Shown: positions 21,655 to 34,630 of the stretch, piece by piece | Numbering within the stretch: position 1 is the first letter of the stretch | Layout: each line of letters begins with the position of its first letter | From: Eucalyptus grandis | Taxonomy: Eukaryota; Streptophyta; Magnoliopsida; Myrtales; Myrtaceae | Reading direction: 5' to 3' | DNA length: 64,000 bases | Assembly (NCBI RefSeq): GCF_016545825.1 | Contig: NC_052621.1 | Coordinates: forward strand, 17,348,910-17,412,909 | The notes under the pieces: model-generated | Told to the model about the DNA's origin: nothing | Database searches by the model: none | Seen by the model: only the letters and a program-made list of their open reading frames with translations | Position numbers and translations under genes: made by a program

Positions 21655-23690
21655 TGTCGCGACCAAATTTTTCGGGGTAAACCACCTAGAGTTTGGCTAA
21701 TGGATTGTTAAGCCTAGACTTAACTCGGGCTCTCCCAAGCCCATACCAATTCGTGACTTAGGTTTGAATTCTTCACATTCAAATGATTTTCAATCAGGAG
21801 TCGCCAATAATCAATTCATAGTAGGTCGATTAGACACCTAAGTAAAATAGCGGGAGAATTATTTTACTTCTACGAACTAGAGATTTTGGATACGGGGACT
21901 TGATTACGTTAGATTTCTCTTACGTCATTTCAGTACCTTTCTCTTTTATTTTGAAAAATGTTTTTGCAAACAGTTTGGATTGATTTTAAAGCTAATTCCC
22001 TAACATGTGAAGCGATCATACGGGTGCGCAAACCATCAATTTAACACCCAAGAAAGCAATTAAATAATGCAAAACTTACCTCAAAGCAACGAAAGCATCT
22101 GTAGTGTTAAATTAAAATCCACATCAACAATCCTATGATATGGTTTCTAATTAACACGTAATTTCTTTTTTTGTTTTCACTTATTTAATGAGAATTATGC
22201 AATATGCAATGCGATATTAGCTAAATGACCTAACTCTAATGACATGTAATTTCTAATTAAATGCACCTACAAACAATCTCTAAGTGACGTGCATTTCATG
22301 AATCTAATCCTATATGACATGCAAATGACATTTTTTTTTATTTTTTCTTAAAAAGAATGCAACCTATCCTAGGGATTGAAACTATTTATCTTAAGACATG
22401 TTTGTATTTTTTCCTGAAATTCGGAATTAGGTAAAATGTGAAAATTATCTAACTAGATTAAGATTCTATTCAATTTGCATTAGGAATTAGATTAAGCCAA
22501 ATCCTAATTTAAACTAAAATATTATCTTAATTCAAGTAATCCTAAAATGCAATCTAATATCTAAATTTATAATGAATAAAGGAAAATATTACTTAGAATT
22601 AAACTAAGTGCAATTTTACCCTAATATGCAATGACGTACAAAAAAAATGCCCTAACACTACATGATGATTTTTTGTGTTTTTATTAATTTTGAAATTAAA
22701 ATTTCACATGCAATTCAAATAATGATAAAACTAACATCCTAAATGAATGTGCTTTCTTTTTTTGGTTTTCTTGCCCATAATTCAAAATAAAATTCCTATT
22801 CTAAAAATGCAAGATAATAAAAAAAAAAAAACAAACCTAATCCTAATTCAACATTTTTTGGATTTTCTTATTTAAAAATTCGAAATAAGATTGCAATTCT
22901 AATCCTAAGACTAGAAACATTCTAAAACAAACTTTAACCCTAATTCAAATTGTTTTGATATTTTCCTCTAATCCAAACACCACGACATCAAATCAAGCAA
23001 GACAATGTTGATATCCAAAAATTAGCAAACCATATCTTTCGCATGAGATTGGGTTGACCAATTTTAAAATTAAATCGCGAATCGAATCTCGAGCGTGAGA
23101 TTGGATTATCGATTTTTGTAAGAGATTGCGAGTTGGATTTCGGGTGCGAAAATCAGACTATCAATCATAGCTCGAGGGACTATTTCATGTTGGAATATCA
23201 ATAATATATTAAGGAAAAATTCCACTAAAACATAATATTAAAGAAATAATAAAAAAATAAAAAATAAAAAACTACCTAATCTGATTTTTCTTTTTCTCTT
23301 TCGAGCACGGCTTGCTCATGGGTCTCCAAAGGCAGCGGGTCAATCGGTCTGGCAAAGGGGAACTCCGGCAAGGGCGACAACGGTACAGCTAGTCACGGGT
23401 CAGGCGGGACAGGGGTAGCACAGGCGAAGCCACCAATGTTCGGGCACCGGCAAAGGTGCGCTAGTGTAGCAGTGGCTTCACAGGGTCACAAACAGCAGCG
23501 GGTCACAGAACAACGCGGCGAGATAGGCAGTAGCTGAGGCGGTCTGGCGTTTTGGGTGAGGAGGAGTCGGCGAGCAGTGGACTCATGGCTTTGAGCGGGC
23601 GGAGCAGGGCTCGACGAAGCTGCTACGCAAGGAAGAAGAAGACCCAGTTTTCTTCTTCCTTCTTTTTTTCCTTTTTCCTGCTCTGCTGCA

Positions 23691-23726
<36 letters not shown>

Positions 23727-24279
23727 TGTTCCTGCTGCACTTTTTCACTTTTTTCAGCCTTCGACGAAGAGAACCCCCTTCTCTCACCGTACATGATTGC
23801 TTTTATAGGTAAAAATAGGTGATCTTCGTAGAATATTTTATCTCGCTTGTTCAATATACACGAAGATAATCTATGACCTCCCAATCACCCAAAATCCTCT
23901 TATTTTCCTTATCTCCTTAATATTCCCAACGATCTTATCACCTAGAGACTAAAGATAAGATTGCAACCTGATTCCAAAAACCACCGCAATATCGCATAAA
24001 ATCTCAATTTCTCACAAGATAATTAATTTAAAAAACAACGGGCTTGGGCTAATTTACTCCTTTGGCGGGCCTAATTCGGTTTTCCAAGCTAGAGTTCAGA
24101 AATATTAATTCACACCCCTCCACCACCAGTCCTAAAAAGTAAAATGCAAATATGTTGACTAAAAATAAATGCATCTAAATTTATATGCTATGCAATTAAT
24201 ATTTTTTCAGGGATAAAATTACCCCTAATTTTCTATGCAATAAATAAATGACCGGCTCGCCAAAATTTAGGTGTCAACA
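21655..24279 (-). repeat. 3' LTR (2.6 kb)
   Basis: Matches 30265-32869 along its full length. It contains a GC-rich part (23330-23640), a (CT)n(CA)n microsatellite (about 23698-23727) and, on the minus strand, TATAAAAG at 23800-23807. ORFs here (for example 23552-23812) are on GC-rich leader DNA and are not supported as genes. Confidence 0.95.
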
Positions 24280-24297
24280 GCTGCCCCTTTTTGAAGG
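24280..24297 (-). other. Polypurine tract
   Basis: In element orientation CAAAAAGGGGCAGC ends exactly at the 3' LTR start TGTTGACACC. This fixes the element's orientation. Confidence 0.8.
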
Positions 24298-24589
24298 TGA
24301 GCTCGTAGAGGTTGCCTTCAAAGACAAATTAAGACCTAAATTTTGATCATGCACATATATTGAATGATTTTTTTTTGTCGGGAAATGTATCCCATTTAAA
24401 AAAAAATGCAATTCATATGGTTTCATGGAAATGCTAATGCAAATGCATGATGTCAAAGGAAAGAACGTACCTATAATTACTTACCAATTAGTGCGGTAAA
24501 GCATCTTGAGGTACATGATAAATCCCTATTTACTCCACAAGTACCCAACTCTCACTCAGGTTCCTTGAAAAGTGTAACAGGTAATAGAT

Positions 24590-25195
24590 TGAGACATTGA
24601 GATTGAGAAGAACATTCACATTCAAAGTGAAATGTTCAACGGAAAAAATTGAGACATCCAGATCCAGACTGAGATGTCAAGATTTTTTTAAAACTCGAAA
24701 TATCTAGATCCAGACTAAGGTATAACGAGGAAGCTCGAAAAACAATCACATCCATAGTGAAATGTTTAACGAAAAGAATTAAGACATCCAGATCCAGACT
24801 AAGATGTCAAGATTTTGTGCTCGAAATACCTAGATCCAAACTAAGGTATAACGAGAAGGATTGACAAACATTCACATCAAAAGTGAAATGTTTGAATGAA
24901 AATAATCAAGACATCCGGGTCCAGGCTGAGATGTCAAGATTTTTGTACTCGAGATACCTAGATCCAAACTAAGTATAACGAGAAAAGTCGAAAAAACATT
25001 CACATCCAGAGAGAAATGTTTAGACGAAAATAATCAAGACATCCAGGTTTAGACAGAGATGTCATGATTTTAGAAGCTCGAAATACCTAGATCCAGACTA
25101 AGGTATAATAATGAAAGTTGAAGAACATTCACATCCAGAGTGAAACGTTCAACGAAGAGAATTGAGACATCCAGATCCATACTGAGATGTCGAAA
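24590..25195. repeat. ~128-bp tandem repeat array, almost five units
   Basis: The motif 'gacatcca(g/a)atccagactg' recurs at 24653, 24783, 24910, 25038 and 25166, that is at steps of 130, 127, 128 and 128. Each unit also has 'cattcacatc...agtgaaatgtt' and 'ctagatccaaactaaggtata'. Each unit carries two related half-motifs (the 'gacatccag' and 'acctagatcc' parts), so it is internally repetitive. It lies in the 3' non-coding part of the element, between gag and the 3' LTR. Confidence 0.9.
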
Positions 25196-25199
25196 TTTT

Positions 25200-27900
25200 G
25201 GAATGCAATTTTTATGCAAATGGTAAAGGATCCTACTTGGAATATCTTACCTTCAAGGAGGGTAAAGTGATTCAAGGTAGCTTGCGTTACACGTCCAGGA
25301 CCTGTAACTTTCTACAGTCGCCTAGCATTGCAACATAGACTATCTGACCAAAACCCCAACCTTTCTTCGGTCGCCTGAATCTAAAGAAAACTTATGGGGG
25401 ACAACTTAATCAAGTCAAGTGTCGGTGCATTTAAGAGGGAAATACCTGTGCAATGACAAGTATTTAAGGTATGGATAGAGATATACTTACCTGGTAACAT
25501 CTCTGATCTTGGGGGATATGTCTCCTGCAAAACATAGTCGTAGGAGAGGCAATATGCATTTGCAGTCATGAACATGCTTTAATTCAAAAGATGTTCATAC
25601 GTGATGATTTCCATCAATTTGGCATTTTCATTCCAATCTGAACACATGAGTGTCATGGATGTGTCAAATGAGGGATCTTTCAGTCTGAATTGACTTTTCA
25701 CTCATCCTCATTAAAAGGGTCATTTCATCCTGACCTTTGATGCAAGATTTTTGACAATCACTCAATCTTTCCATCGTCATGCCAAACAAGGGTCTGAGCA
25801 ATCTCGCAAGTGGTACGGCCTTACCAATATGAGAGGTCTTTAATAGGGACCGTAATGCAGGCTTGGTCAATGACTTAACAAAGGAAGACTCTTTGAGTCG
25901 AGGCTATTGAAAAATGACATTTCGCAACTATATTGGGGTTTACAAGTCAAGCAACATACGAAATGAATCAGAAATTATTTTACTCGCACTTTCTCGAGCA
26001 ATGCTTTCAAACATATGAACTTTTACGTTAATTCAAGTGCCCTAATCTGAAGAGACTTTGTAAGGGACGTAACATAGGCTAGGTTCATGGGTTGAGAAAT
26101 GAAATGATCATTAGGCTCAAAAAGTGTTTAGGGGTCAAAGTTGGTGATCATCTTGACATCTCCACCTACTTTCTCCTTCATCATCGAAAATTTTCTTCAC
26201 ATCACAACTCCATTGATTGCAACATCTCAGCATTTGAGTTTTTTAGTACTACCTTGTGGGGGGATACGACTCAAGTGTTTGATTTTTTTCTTTTCTTTTC
26301 TGGGCATTGGCTTTGCTTATACCAGGTACACTGCTTTTTCATGCCCCATTTTTTTTGCATTTATTTTCTTTGAACTTGCACAGCCTTTCATCTTTTGTTA
26401 TCATTCTAAACCATGCTACTTGAATGGTTTGTTTTTTCTTGCCTTGCCCCAGTGTGGGGATGATCACCAACTAGGCTTAATATGAAACGAATTCATAAGC
26501 TCAAATGGGCTATACAATGGATAATAGTGTGTGGATAGAGAAAGAACTGCTCTTCGTCATTCTAAGGCACTTCAAATTATCGTACAAGTTACACTGCGAA
26601 AACAATACTCGAAGATTATGCAAGTGAGAGCAAGAAAATTTCAATCCATTTTCTTCACCTCATGATACTGTCTTACCTCTAATTTGCCCCGATGTGGGGT
26701 GGTTCTTGACAGGGATAATTTGAAAGAATTTCCACAAGTGTATGGGGCTCAAAGAAATTAAGCAATGGCTCACCTGTAGTGTTTAGGATAGAGAAATGAA
26801 TTGCTCATCATCACTTCGATTGACGTACCCTTTGCGAGATCACCATTTTCCTCATGGGCATGGAATTTTTCCACACAACTCACCAGGGATTAGTGTATGA
26901 AACAGTGTATGGAATAAGGTTTGCCTTTCGTCATTACAAAGTATCTCATTTGACACATTCAATTTATCTCACATAATTCATCAAGGAAGAAAAATGCAAG
27001 ATTTGTGACGAATTTGAACAATTCATTGAGGCATTTTATTCATCATAGAAATACTTGCAATTCAAAACAAGACATGGCAAATTCTATCATGGATAATACT
27101 TTTTGACAACATCAGAATTGACTGGAGTGGAAAACTCATGACCATCCATTTCGCCAAGATCAAAGCACCTCCAGGAAGTACCTTCTTCACCCCATATGGG
27201 TCGCTGTAATTTGGAGCAAACTTGCCCCCAAGATCTGAAAAAATTGACAACAGCTCCCTTAGAACAAGATCATTTACCTCATTGGCTTCTTCAATTCATC
27301 TAAATTAATAGTGATGGTCTATTCGATTGTAAGAGCCTCAGCTCTTTCATGTTATTCCCAACTATGCTGCACCTCAATGGCACCTTTGATCGAGTCTTCG
27401 GAACCATCATTATCAGCACTTGTCGCATTAGATCAGACCATTTCCACACCTTTGCATGCTATATGACTGTCCTTGCAATGGAAAGTAGATGGATCAAAAG
27501 GACAAACAGAGTAAATCATTTTTTCAAAAGATTTTTTTTTGAAATTTTTTTGAAAAGAAATTGGAAATGCATTTCTTTAACATTTTCACACGGGAAAGCA
27601 TAATGAAGCCCAGGCCTCAAAATTCTCCTTGGATTTCTCTTTTTGTTTATCGACTGGATAACATCACCGAGTTGGTTTGGTGTACCTCATCATGCCCTCA
27701 AAATAAAACTTGTAATTTCATTGATATTCATCAATCAATTACATTTATTGAATGGAAAATGTGAATTCAAGTCCTAAAAAGAAAGTGAAAAAGAAGAAAC
27801 CGAAAACAATCGCTAGATAGTGATAATAACTCCTAAAAAGCAATAAAATTCCTAGAAAGCAATAAAAATTCCCGCGTAGGGGAATGTGCAAAAGTAATAA
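25200..27900. other. Interior of the LTR element, non-coding
   Basis: 2.7 kb between the tandem array and gag with no pol motif on either strand; ORFs are short and without recognisable domains. It is either relic pol eroded beyond recognition or sequence unrelated to pol, as in LARDs. Confidence 0.55.
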
Positions 27901-27901
27901 G

Positions 27902-29299
27902 TTACTCTTGTGGGCCAAGGCCCATTTCTTCCAAAGGTCCTTCATCAATGGCATTCATCATATCCTCATGCTCAGGTAGAGGATTCTTTTTGACATTCGG
28001 TTGAGCGGTACTAAAGGTAAACGCCTTAGTGTCTAGTAAGTTTTGAACCTTATGTTTCAAAGTTATGCATTCATCAGTCGAATGTCCTACTTCCCCCATA
28101 TGGTACTCGCATTTCTTGGAGGGATCGTAGTTGGAAAATTTTTCAGCATTGGGTCGCTTTGGCTCATAGGACAGCAACCCCTTCTTTTAAAGAACCTTTA
28201 AGACTTGGGACAGAGGGCCAAGAAGAGGAGTGAACTGCCTTTTAACAAATTGTCGGGGAGCGGACGGTCAGCCTTCCCCTTGTTGATTCTTAGGGACATG
28301 AACAACTGAAGACTTGCTAGATTTTGCATATGTAACATTGACTTCTATGCTTGGTTCTTTGTCTTTCTTCATGGTGAACCTTTTTCCTTGATGAGTCGGT
28401 TCGTCGAACCATCCATCTCTTAGCCCAATCTCAATTTGCTCACCCACCAGGATAAGTTGGTTGAAGCTCTCCACATACGTGCTGGCCATTCAGGTACGGA
28501 ACTCAGACGATAGGGTCTTCATGAACAACTTCATTAGCTCCTTGTTGGTAGGCTTAGGAGTGATTTGAGCCGCCAGGTTTCTCCATCTTATAGCATATTC
28601 TTTAAATGACTCGCTCCTTTTCTTTTCCATCCGCTCCAAGTCTTCTCGGGAAGGTGCGATGTCCATGTTGAACTTGTACTATTTGAGGAACGCGTTAGCC
28701 ACTTCGTTCCAGGTGTCGAGGAGGTTCACATTCTTCATCACGTACCAGTTTAGTGCGGGTTTAGTTAAACTCCCATGGAATGATTGGATCACGAGGGACT
28801 CATTTTTGACGTGCTGGGTCATGCGCACGTGGTACATCTGCAGATGAGATTTTTGGCAAGATGTACCGTCATATTTCTCAAACTCCGGCATTTTGACCTT
28901 CTCATAGACCGAGAGGTCGAACAGGAGTGAGCTTTATGACTCTTGCAGCTGTCTCACTTTCTCTTCCAACTTCGCGACACGCTCATCCTGATCTGTCTTG
29001 GGAACGCTGTCAAGTTTGGCCTTTCCAAGAAGGACTGAGTCATCTTCCAGCTCGGGCATGTTGTCGTCAATCGTTTGAACCTTATTTGCTTGCTTCGAGA
29101 TAACTACTTCAGGAAGAGCGGGTGCAGCTGTTGGATTCACTTGGAGGAATTGGAGTTGATCCGTCACAAGCTGTATAGAGGTGAGTACTTGTTGGAGTTG
29201 AGTCTCCACAGAGGACATATGATCTCGCATTTCGGCTTGGTCGGCCATTTTTGCTCTCGACCGTGTAATGATGGGCGAACGTGGAGGATCCGTTATCAC
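27902..29299 (-). pseudogene. Gypsy-type gag with CCHC-like knuckle
   Basis: Four open segments (29299-28934, 28891-28679, 28489-28268, 28177-27902) lie in one frame, so the gene is broken by stops (for example 28679-28681, 28490-28492, 28268-28270, 28187-28189), not by frameshifts. The start has a heptad-rich segment, then the retrotransposon gag core with M-P-E-F-E-K-Y-D-G, a W-Y after A-L-N, and the E-S-F-K-E-Y-A-x-R-W-R pattern. The C-terminal part has C-E-Y-H-M-G-E-V-G-H-S-T-D-E-C, a C-x2-H-x5-H-x4-C variant of the zinc knuckle. The product would form the capsid-like particle. About 466 codons in total. Confidence 0.85.
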
Positions 29300-30242
29300 C
29301 TAATTCAAATGAACGAAAATATGTAAGGAAAATGTGTAAATAGAGAGTCAATCCATGACAACAATCTATTTTTTAGTCAAGAAAAGTCTACTCATGAACT
29401 AGAAAACCAAAGATATGGGATGCCCCAGTAGGGACGAAATTTCTTAAACATGAACTAGGAAGAGCCAAGACACAAATTGAAAACAAATTTCCAATTTTTT
29501 TTTTATTTTCCAAATGATTTATTACATGGCAATTTCCTCATTTCATTTCTAATTGACAAATGAATTAAATCAAATGACTAACCTAGATTGTCATGGACGG
29601 ACCAAAAGTATGAAAAAATAAGTAAATTGCATAGTATAGGGATAAAAGACTTACTTCACCAAATAAACGGCAATCACATAGACATGCACATGAGATGTGA
29701 GGCTCGATTTCTACTCTAGACAGGCTTAACAAAGTGAAGCCATAAGGATGATCGGACTAGCCGCGAGCATGCGGACTAAGTCGGGTCCTCATGACTTCGG
29801 CTTGGTCAAAGAGCTGACCCGGGTTGCGGGCATGCAAACCAAGGTGGGTACTCTTGACACCAAAAAGAAACTCCGAGATTGAAATGGGCAACTCGTACCA
29901 CGAGCATGCGGTCGGAGTGGTATCCATCTCAATACCATCCTAAATGATCCTATGCAGCCCAGGTCCGACGGCAGGTTTTGTGTGTGCAAAGTGTAGTGAT
30001 AAATGCAAAGCATGCACAGCAGTTTAAATCAAACAACACTTCAATAAAAAATAAAAAAATAAACCATACATCCCTAACTCCAACCTGCAAGGCAAGGGTT
30101 AACAATCACTTCCCCTTATACCTCCTAATCTGCAAAAACATTTAACACATTATATGTTAGGGACGTACCTGGGATCCTCGCTGCAAAAAAAAAACATTTA
30201 AAAGAGAAAATTGGCCTAAGTCCACTAGGAGTTTCAACTCAA

Positions 30243-30264
30243 GTCCCCAGTGAAGTCGCCAAGC
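30243..30264 (-). other. Primer binding site candidate
   Basis: On the minus strand the bases after the 5' LTR read GCTTGGCGACTTCACTGGGG. The TGGCG...GGGGA outline is typical of gypsy-like PBS sequences, but I cannot assign the tRNA. Confidence 0.6.
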
Positions 30265-32278
30265 TGTCGCGATCAAATTTTTCGAGGTAAACCACCTAGA
30301 GTTTGGCTAATGGATTGTTAAGCCTAGACTTAACTCGGGCTCTCCCAAGCCCATACCAATTCGCGACTTAGGTTTGAATTCTTAACATACAAATGATTTT
30401 CAATCAAGAGTCACCAATAATCAATTTATGGTAGGTCGATTAGACACCTAAGTAAAATAGCGGGAGAATTATTTTACTTCTATGAACCAGAGATTTTGGA
30501 TACGGGGACTTGATTACGTTAGATTTCTCTTACGTCATTTCAGTACCTTTCTCTTTTATTTTGAAAAATGTTTTTGCAAACAGTTTGGATTGATTTTAAA
30601 TCTAATTCCCTAACATGTGAAGCGATCATGCGGGTGCGCAAACCATCAATTTAACACCCAAGAAAGCAATTAAATAATGCAAAACTTACCTCAAAGCAAC
30701 GAAAGCATCTGTAGTGTTAAATTAAAATCCACATCAACAATCCTACGATATAGCTTCTAATTAACACGTAATTTTTTTTTTTTCACTTATTTAATGAGAA
30801 TTATCCAATATGTGATGCGATATTAGCTAAATGACCTAACTCTAATGACATGCTATTTCTAATTAAATGGACCTACAAACAATCTCTAAGTGACGTGCAT
30901 TTCATGAATCTAATCCTATATGACATGCAAATGACATTTTTTTTTTATTTTTTCTTAAAAAGAATGCAACCTATCCTAGGGATTGAAACTATTTATCTTA
31001 AGACATTTTTGTATTTTTTCCTGAAATTCGGAATTAGGTAAAATGTGAAAATTATCTAACTAGATTAAGATTCTATTCAATTTGCATTAGGAATTAGATT
31101 AAGCCAAATCCTAATTTAAACTAAAATATTATCTTAATTCAAGTAATCCTAAAATGCAATCTAATATCTAAATTTATAATGAATTAAGGAAAATATTACT
31201 TAGAATTAAACTAAGTGCAATTTTACCCTAATATGCAATGACGTACAAAAAAAAATGCCCTAACACTACATGATGATTTTTTGTGTTTTTATTAATTTCG
31301 AAATTAAAATTTCACATGCAATTCAAATAATGATAAAACTAACATCCTAAATGAATGTGCTTTCATTTTTTGGTTTTCTTTTCCATGATTCAAAATAAAA
31401 TTCCTATTCTAGATATGCAAGATAATAAAAAAAACAAACATAATCCTAATTCAACATTTTTTGGATTTTCTTATTTAAAATTTTGAAATAAGATTGCAAT
31501 TCTAACCCTAAGACTAGAAACATTCTAAAACAAACTTTAACCCTAATTCAATTTTTTTTTTATTTTTTCCTCTAATCCAAACACCACGACATCAAATCAA
31601 GCAAGACAATGTTGATATCCAAAAATTAGCGAACCATATCTCGTGCATGAGATTGGGTTGACCAATTTTAAAATTAAATCGCGAATCGAATATCGGGCGT
31701 GAGATTGGATTATCGATTTTTGTAAGAGATTGCAAGTCGAATTTCGGGCGCGAAAATCGGACTGTCAATCCCTAGCTTGAGGGACTATTTTATGTTGGAA
31801 TATCAATAATATATTAAGGAACAATTCCACTAAAACAAAATATTAAAGAAATAATAAAAAAAAAAACTACCTAATCTGATTTTTCTTTTTCTCTTTTTCA
31901 AGCACGGCTTGCTCGCAGGTCTCCAAAGGCAGCGGGTCAATCGGTCCGGCAAAAGGGAACTCCGGCAAGGGCAGCAGCAGGTACAGCTAGTCACGGGTCA
32001 GGTGGGACAGGGGTGGCACGGGCGAAGCCACCAGTGTTTGGGCACCGGCAAAGGTGCGCTAGTGCAGTAGTAGCTTCACGGGGTCACAAACAGCAGCGGG
32101 TCACAGACCAGCGCGGGGAGACGGGCAATAGCTGAGGCGGTCTGGCATCGTGGGTGAGGAGGAGTCGGCGAGCAGTGGACTCACAGCTTCGAGCGGGCGG
32201 AGCAGGGCTCGACGAAGCTGCTACGCGAGGAAGAAGAATACCCTATTTTCTTCTTCCTTCTTTTTTTCCTTTTTTTCC

Positions 32279-32319
<41 letters not shown>

Positions 32320-32869
32320 TCCTGCTGCACTTTTTCACTTTTTTCAGCCTTCGACGAAGAGAACCCCCTTCTCTCACCGTACACAATTGCTTTTATAGGT
32401 AAAAATAGGTGATCTTCGTAGAATATTTTATCTCGCTTTTTCAATATACACGAAGATAATCTATAACCTCCCGATCACCCAAAATCCTCTTATTTTCCTT
32501 ATCTCCTTAATATTCCCAATGATCTTATCACCTAAAGACTAAAGATAAGATTGCAACCCGATTCCAAAAACCACCGCAATATTGCATAAAATCTCAATTT
32601 CCCACGAGATAATTAATTTAAAAAACAACGGGCTTGGGCTAATTTACTCTTTTCGCGGGCCGAATTCGGCTTGCCAAGCTAGAGTTCAGAAATATTAATT
32701 CACACCCCTCCACCACCAGTCCTAAAAAATAAAATGCAAATATGCTAACTAAAAATAAATGCATCTAAATTTATATGTTATGCAATTAATATTTTTTCAG
32801 GGATAAAATTACCCCTAATTTTCTATGCAATAAATAAATGACCGACTCGCCAAAATTTAGGTGTCAACA
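30265..32869 (-). repeat. 5' LTR (2.6 kb)
   Basis: Near-identical to 21655-24279. The minus-strand TATAAAAG at 32390-32397 is a likely promoter; transcription would pass through a GA-rich leader, whose plus strand is the (CT)n tract at about 32283-32314. In the other LTR the same place is (CT)n(CA)n. Confidence 0.95.
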
Positions 32870-32939
32870 AATGGTTAGATTCAATGCTTGATGGTTAATG
32901 GGTTTGCTAATTTGCTGTAATTTTTTATGCAAATGATGG

Positions 32940-33180
32940 CGAAATGAATGAGTAGTACAAAGTTCTCGAGTGTTTATTTCAATGCCATAAGTTGTAAATA
33001 GTAATCGTTTGAGTGCCAATTTTAGCTGAAAGTGATCACTTAAGTGCCATTCATGATAAAAAAAAACAAAACAAAAAAACAAAACAAGTGATCCCTCATG
33101 GTGCATAAGTTTTTAGTGATGATCGTTTGAGTGCCAATTTTGGCTAAAAGTGATCATTTGTGCATCTTGTCCACATCCTA
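32940..33180. repeat. TIR-like subrepeats inside the Mutator-like element
   Basis: The motif 'tcgtttgagtgccaatttt' occurs at about 33006 and 33125, and 'gtgatcacttaagtgcca' near 33035. These resemble the TIR subrepeats of the Mutator-like element and of 2668-3416. They may mark the end of another, nested or earlier, TIR element. The following 33170-33430 is a loose repeat of 'caccaa(c/t)a(c/a)caagca' type. Confidence 0.5.
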
Positions 33181-34424
33181 CACTAATAGCTTGCTACATC
33201 ACCAATAAGCATCTTGTACCAGCACAGCCTACACTAACAAGCTATTGCACCAAACATCAACACACCCTATACCAGTAAGCTACCGTATCAACACCAAGCA
33301 TCTTGTGCTTGTATCGGTATATCCTACAACAGCAAGTTATTACAAGAACACCAAACACCACAAATAGAAGACAAGAGCATCAACACCTTGTGCTTACACC
33401 AAGTGCTGCACCAACACCAAGCATAACCACGAATAAACTAGCACATCCAGGAATGCCAACAAAATCATCACCACTAGCATAATTAACATACCACCAAAAC
33501 CAAAAGGAAAATATGTGTAAGTGGAAGAAATATAAACAAAATAAACATCGGTCCACTAATATAGAACATAGTGTCTTATAGTGGGTTAATATCCAACTAC
33601 AATACCCACCTTTAGGGGTTGGCTTCCAACTAAAAAAAAAAAAAAAAAACAAGTAACTGGACACCTAAGAATGTCAACTTTAGTTCATAGCAACCTCCCA
33701 ACAAAAATTAGAAACAACCATATGTAGCACCCTCCCATCATCATCAATATTCACAACCCCGCCAATCCATTTTATTTTTTTTATAGACCTTTGGCTTGAA
33801 TCCTCACTCTTCCTAACTGCAACTGAACTTGGAGGTTGTTGTACTAGCTTTTCTATCTTGTGCTTTCGCTTTTTCTTTTTAGTAGGTACCACATTCTTAG
33901 TGGTGATGTCATTGGCTGTTTTGGAACTACCAATATCAATTCCTTGAGATGGTACTAGTACCGAATTCATTTTTTATGGTTGTTTTGGAGTTGCCACTTG
34001 TGTCATTTGTTTTGGAGCATTTTTCTTTCTCAATTGTGCTCTTGATGTTGGATTTGATGCTCGCATCATTTTTTTTTAAAAGCACTCTTCTTACTCAACT
34101 GTGCTCCAATTGACGTTGTTGTGGTTCTTCTTTTGGATGCAGCGATTGACTCTTGGCTCAGGCCACCTTGAGAGATGAGCACTTCCGAAGTTCTCCCAAG
34201 CTATAACAATATAATTATATTGTCAACAAGATCCAATACTATAAATTAAATGCATAATACATGCTAAACTTACATTCAAAATAGTTATTCCAGTGTTGAA
34301 ATATATATTGCCTTATCCTTCTCCCAATAGATCCTCCAGTTCGAAGTGGTGCATCGGTTTTAGTAACCTAAGCAACTTGTGCAGCTTATCTTCTTCTCAC
34401 CTAAGAATATAACACACATAATCA

Positions 34425-34630
34425 ACCCATAAATAACATTATACACACAACATAAACTGTCACCTAAGCACATAAACAGCCCATAAACCAATATAGCACA
34501 CACAAGCAGCCCATAAATAACATTACACACACAACAGAAATTATCACCTAAGCACACATGCAACCCATAAAATAATATAACACACAGAGCCAACTCACAA
34601 CATGACACACAAGAGAAATTATATGACTTA
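34425..34630. repeat. Minisatellite in the transposase gene
   Basis: The block 'cccataaataacatta(t/c)acacac' followed by 'cacctaagcaca' occurs at 34425 and 34510 (85 bases apart), with a third partial copy near 34564. On the minus strand it makes a Cys-rich 92-codon ORF that is a by-product of the repeat. It sits between coding pieces and may be intronic. Confidence 0.7.

Larger units (their letters stand above)
21655..32869 (-). mobile_element. LTR retrotransposon with gag but no visible pol
   Basis: Direct LTRs of about 2625 bases (21655-24279) and 2605 bases (30265-32869), both TGTCGCGA...GTCAACA, enclose a 6 kb interior. An exact 5-bp TSD AATGG flanks it (21650-21654 and 32870-32874). 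PBS-like and PPT sequences and the gag frame show minus-strand orientation, so the right LTR is 5'. Gag (29299-27902) is followed by 3.6 kb with no protease, RT, RNase H or integrase signal on either strand. This is the structure of LARD/TR-GAG non-autonomous elements of the Ty3/gypsy type. The first 185 LTR bases show about nine differences by eye. Confidence 0.9.

Noticed and set aside
23552..23812. 86-codon ORF (also 32150-32402) with Ser/Phe/Thr-rich tail
   Set aside because: It lies inside both LTRs and its C-terminus is a translated CT/CA microsatellite; no motif supports a protein.
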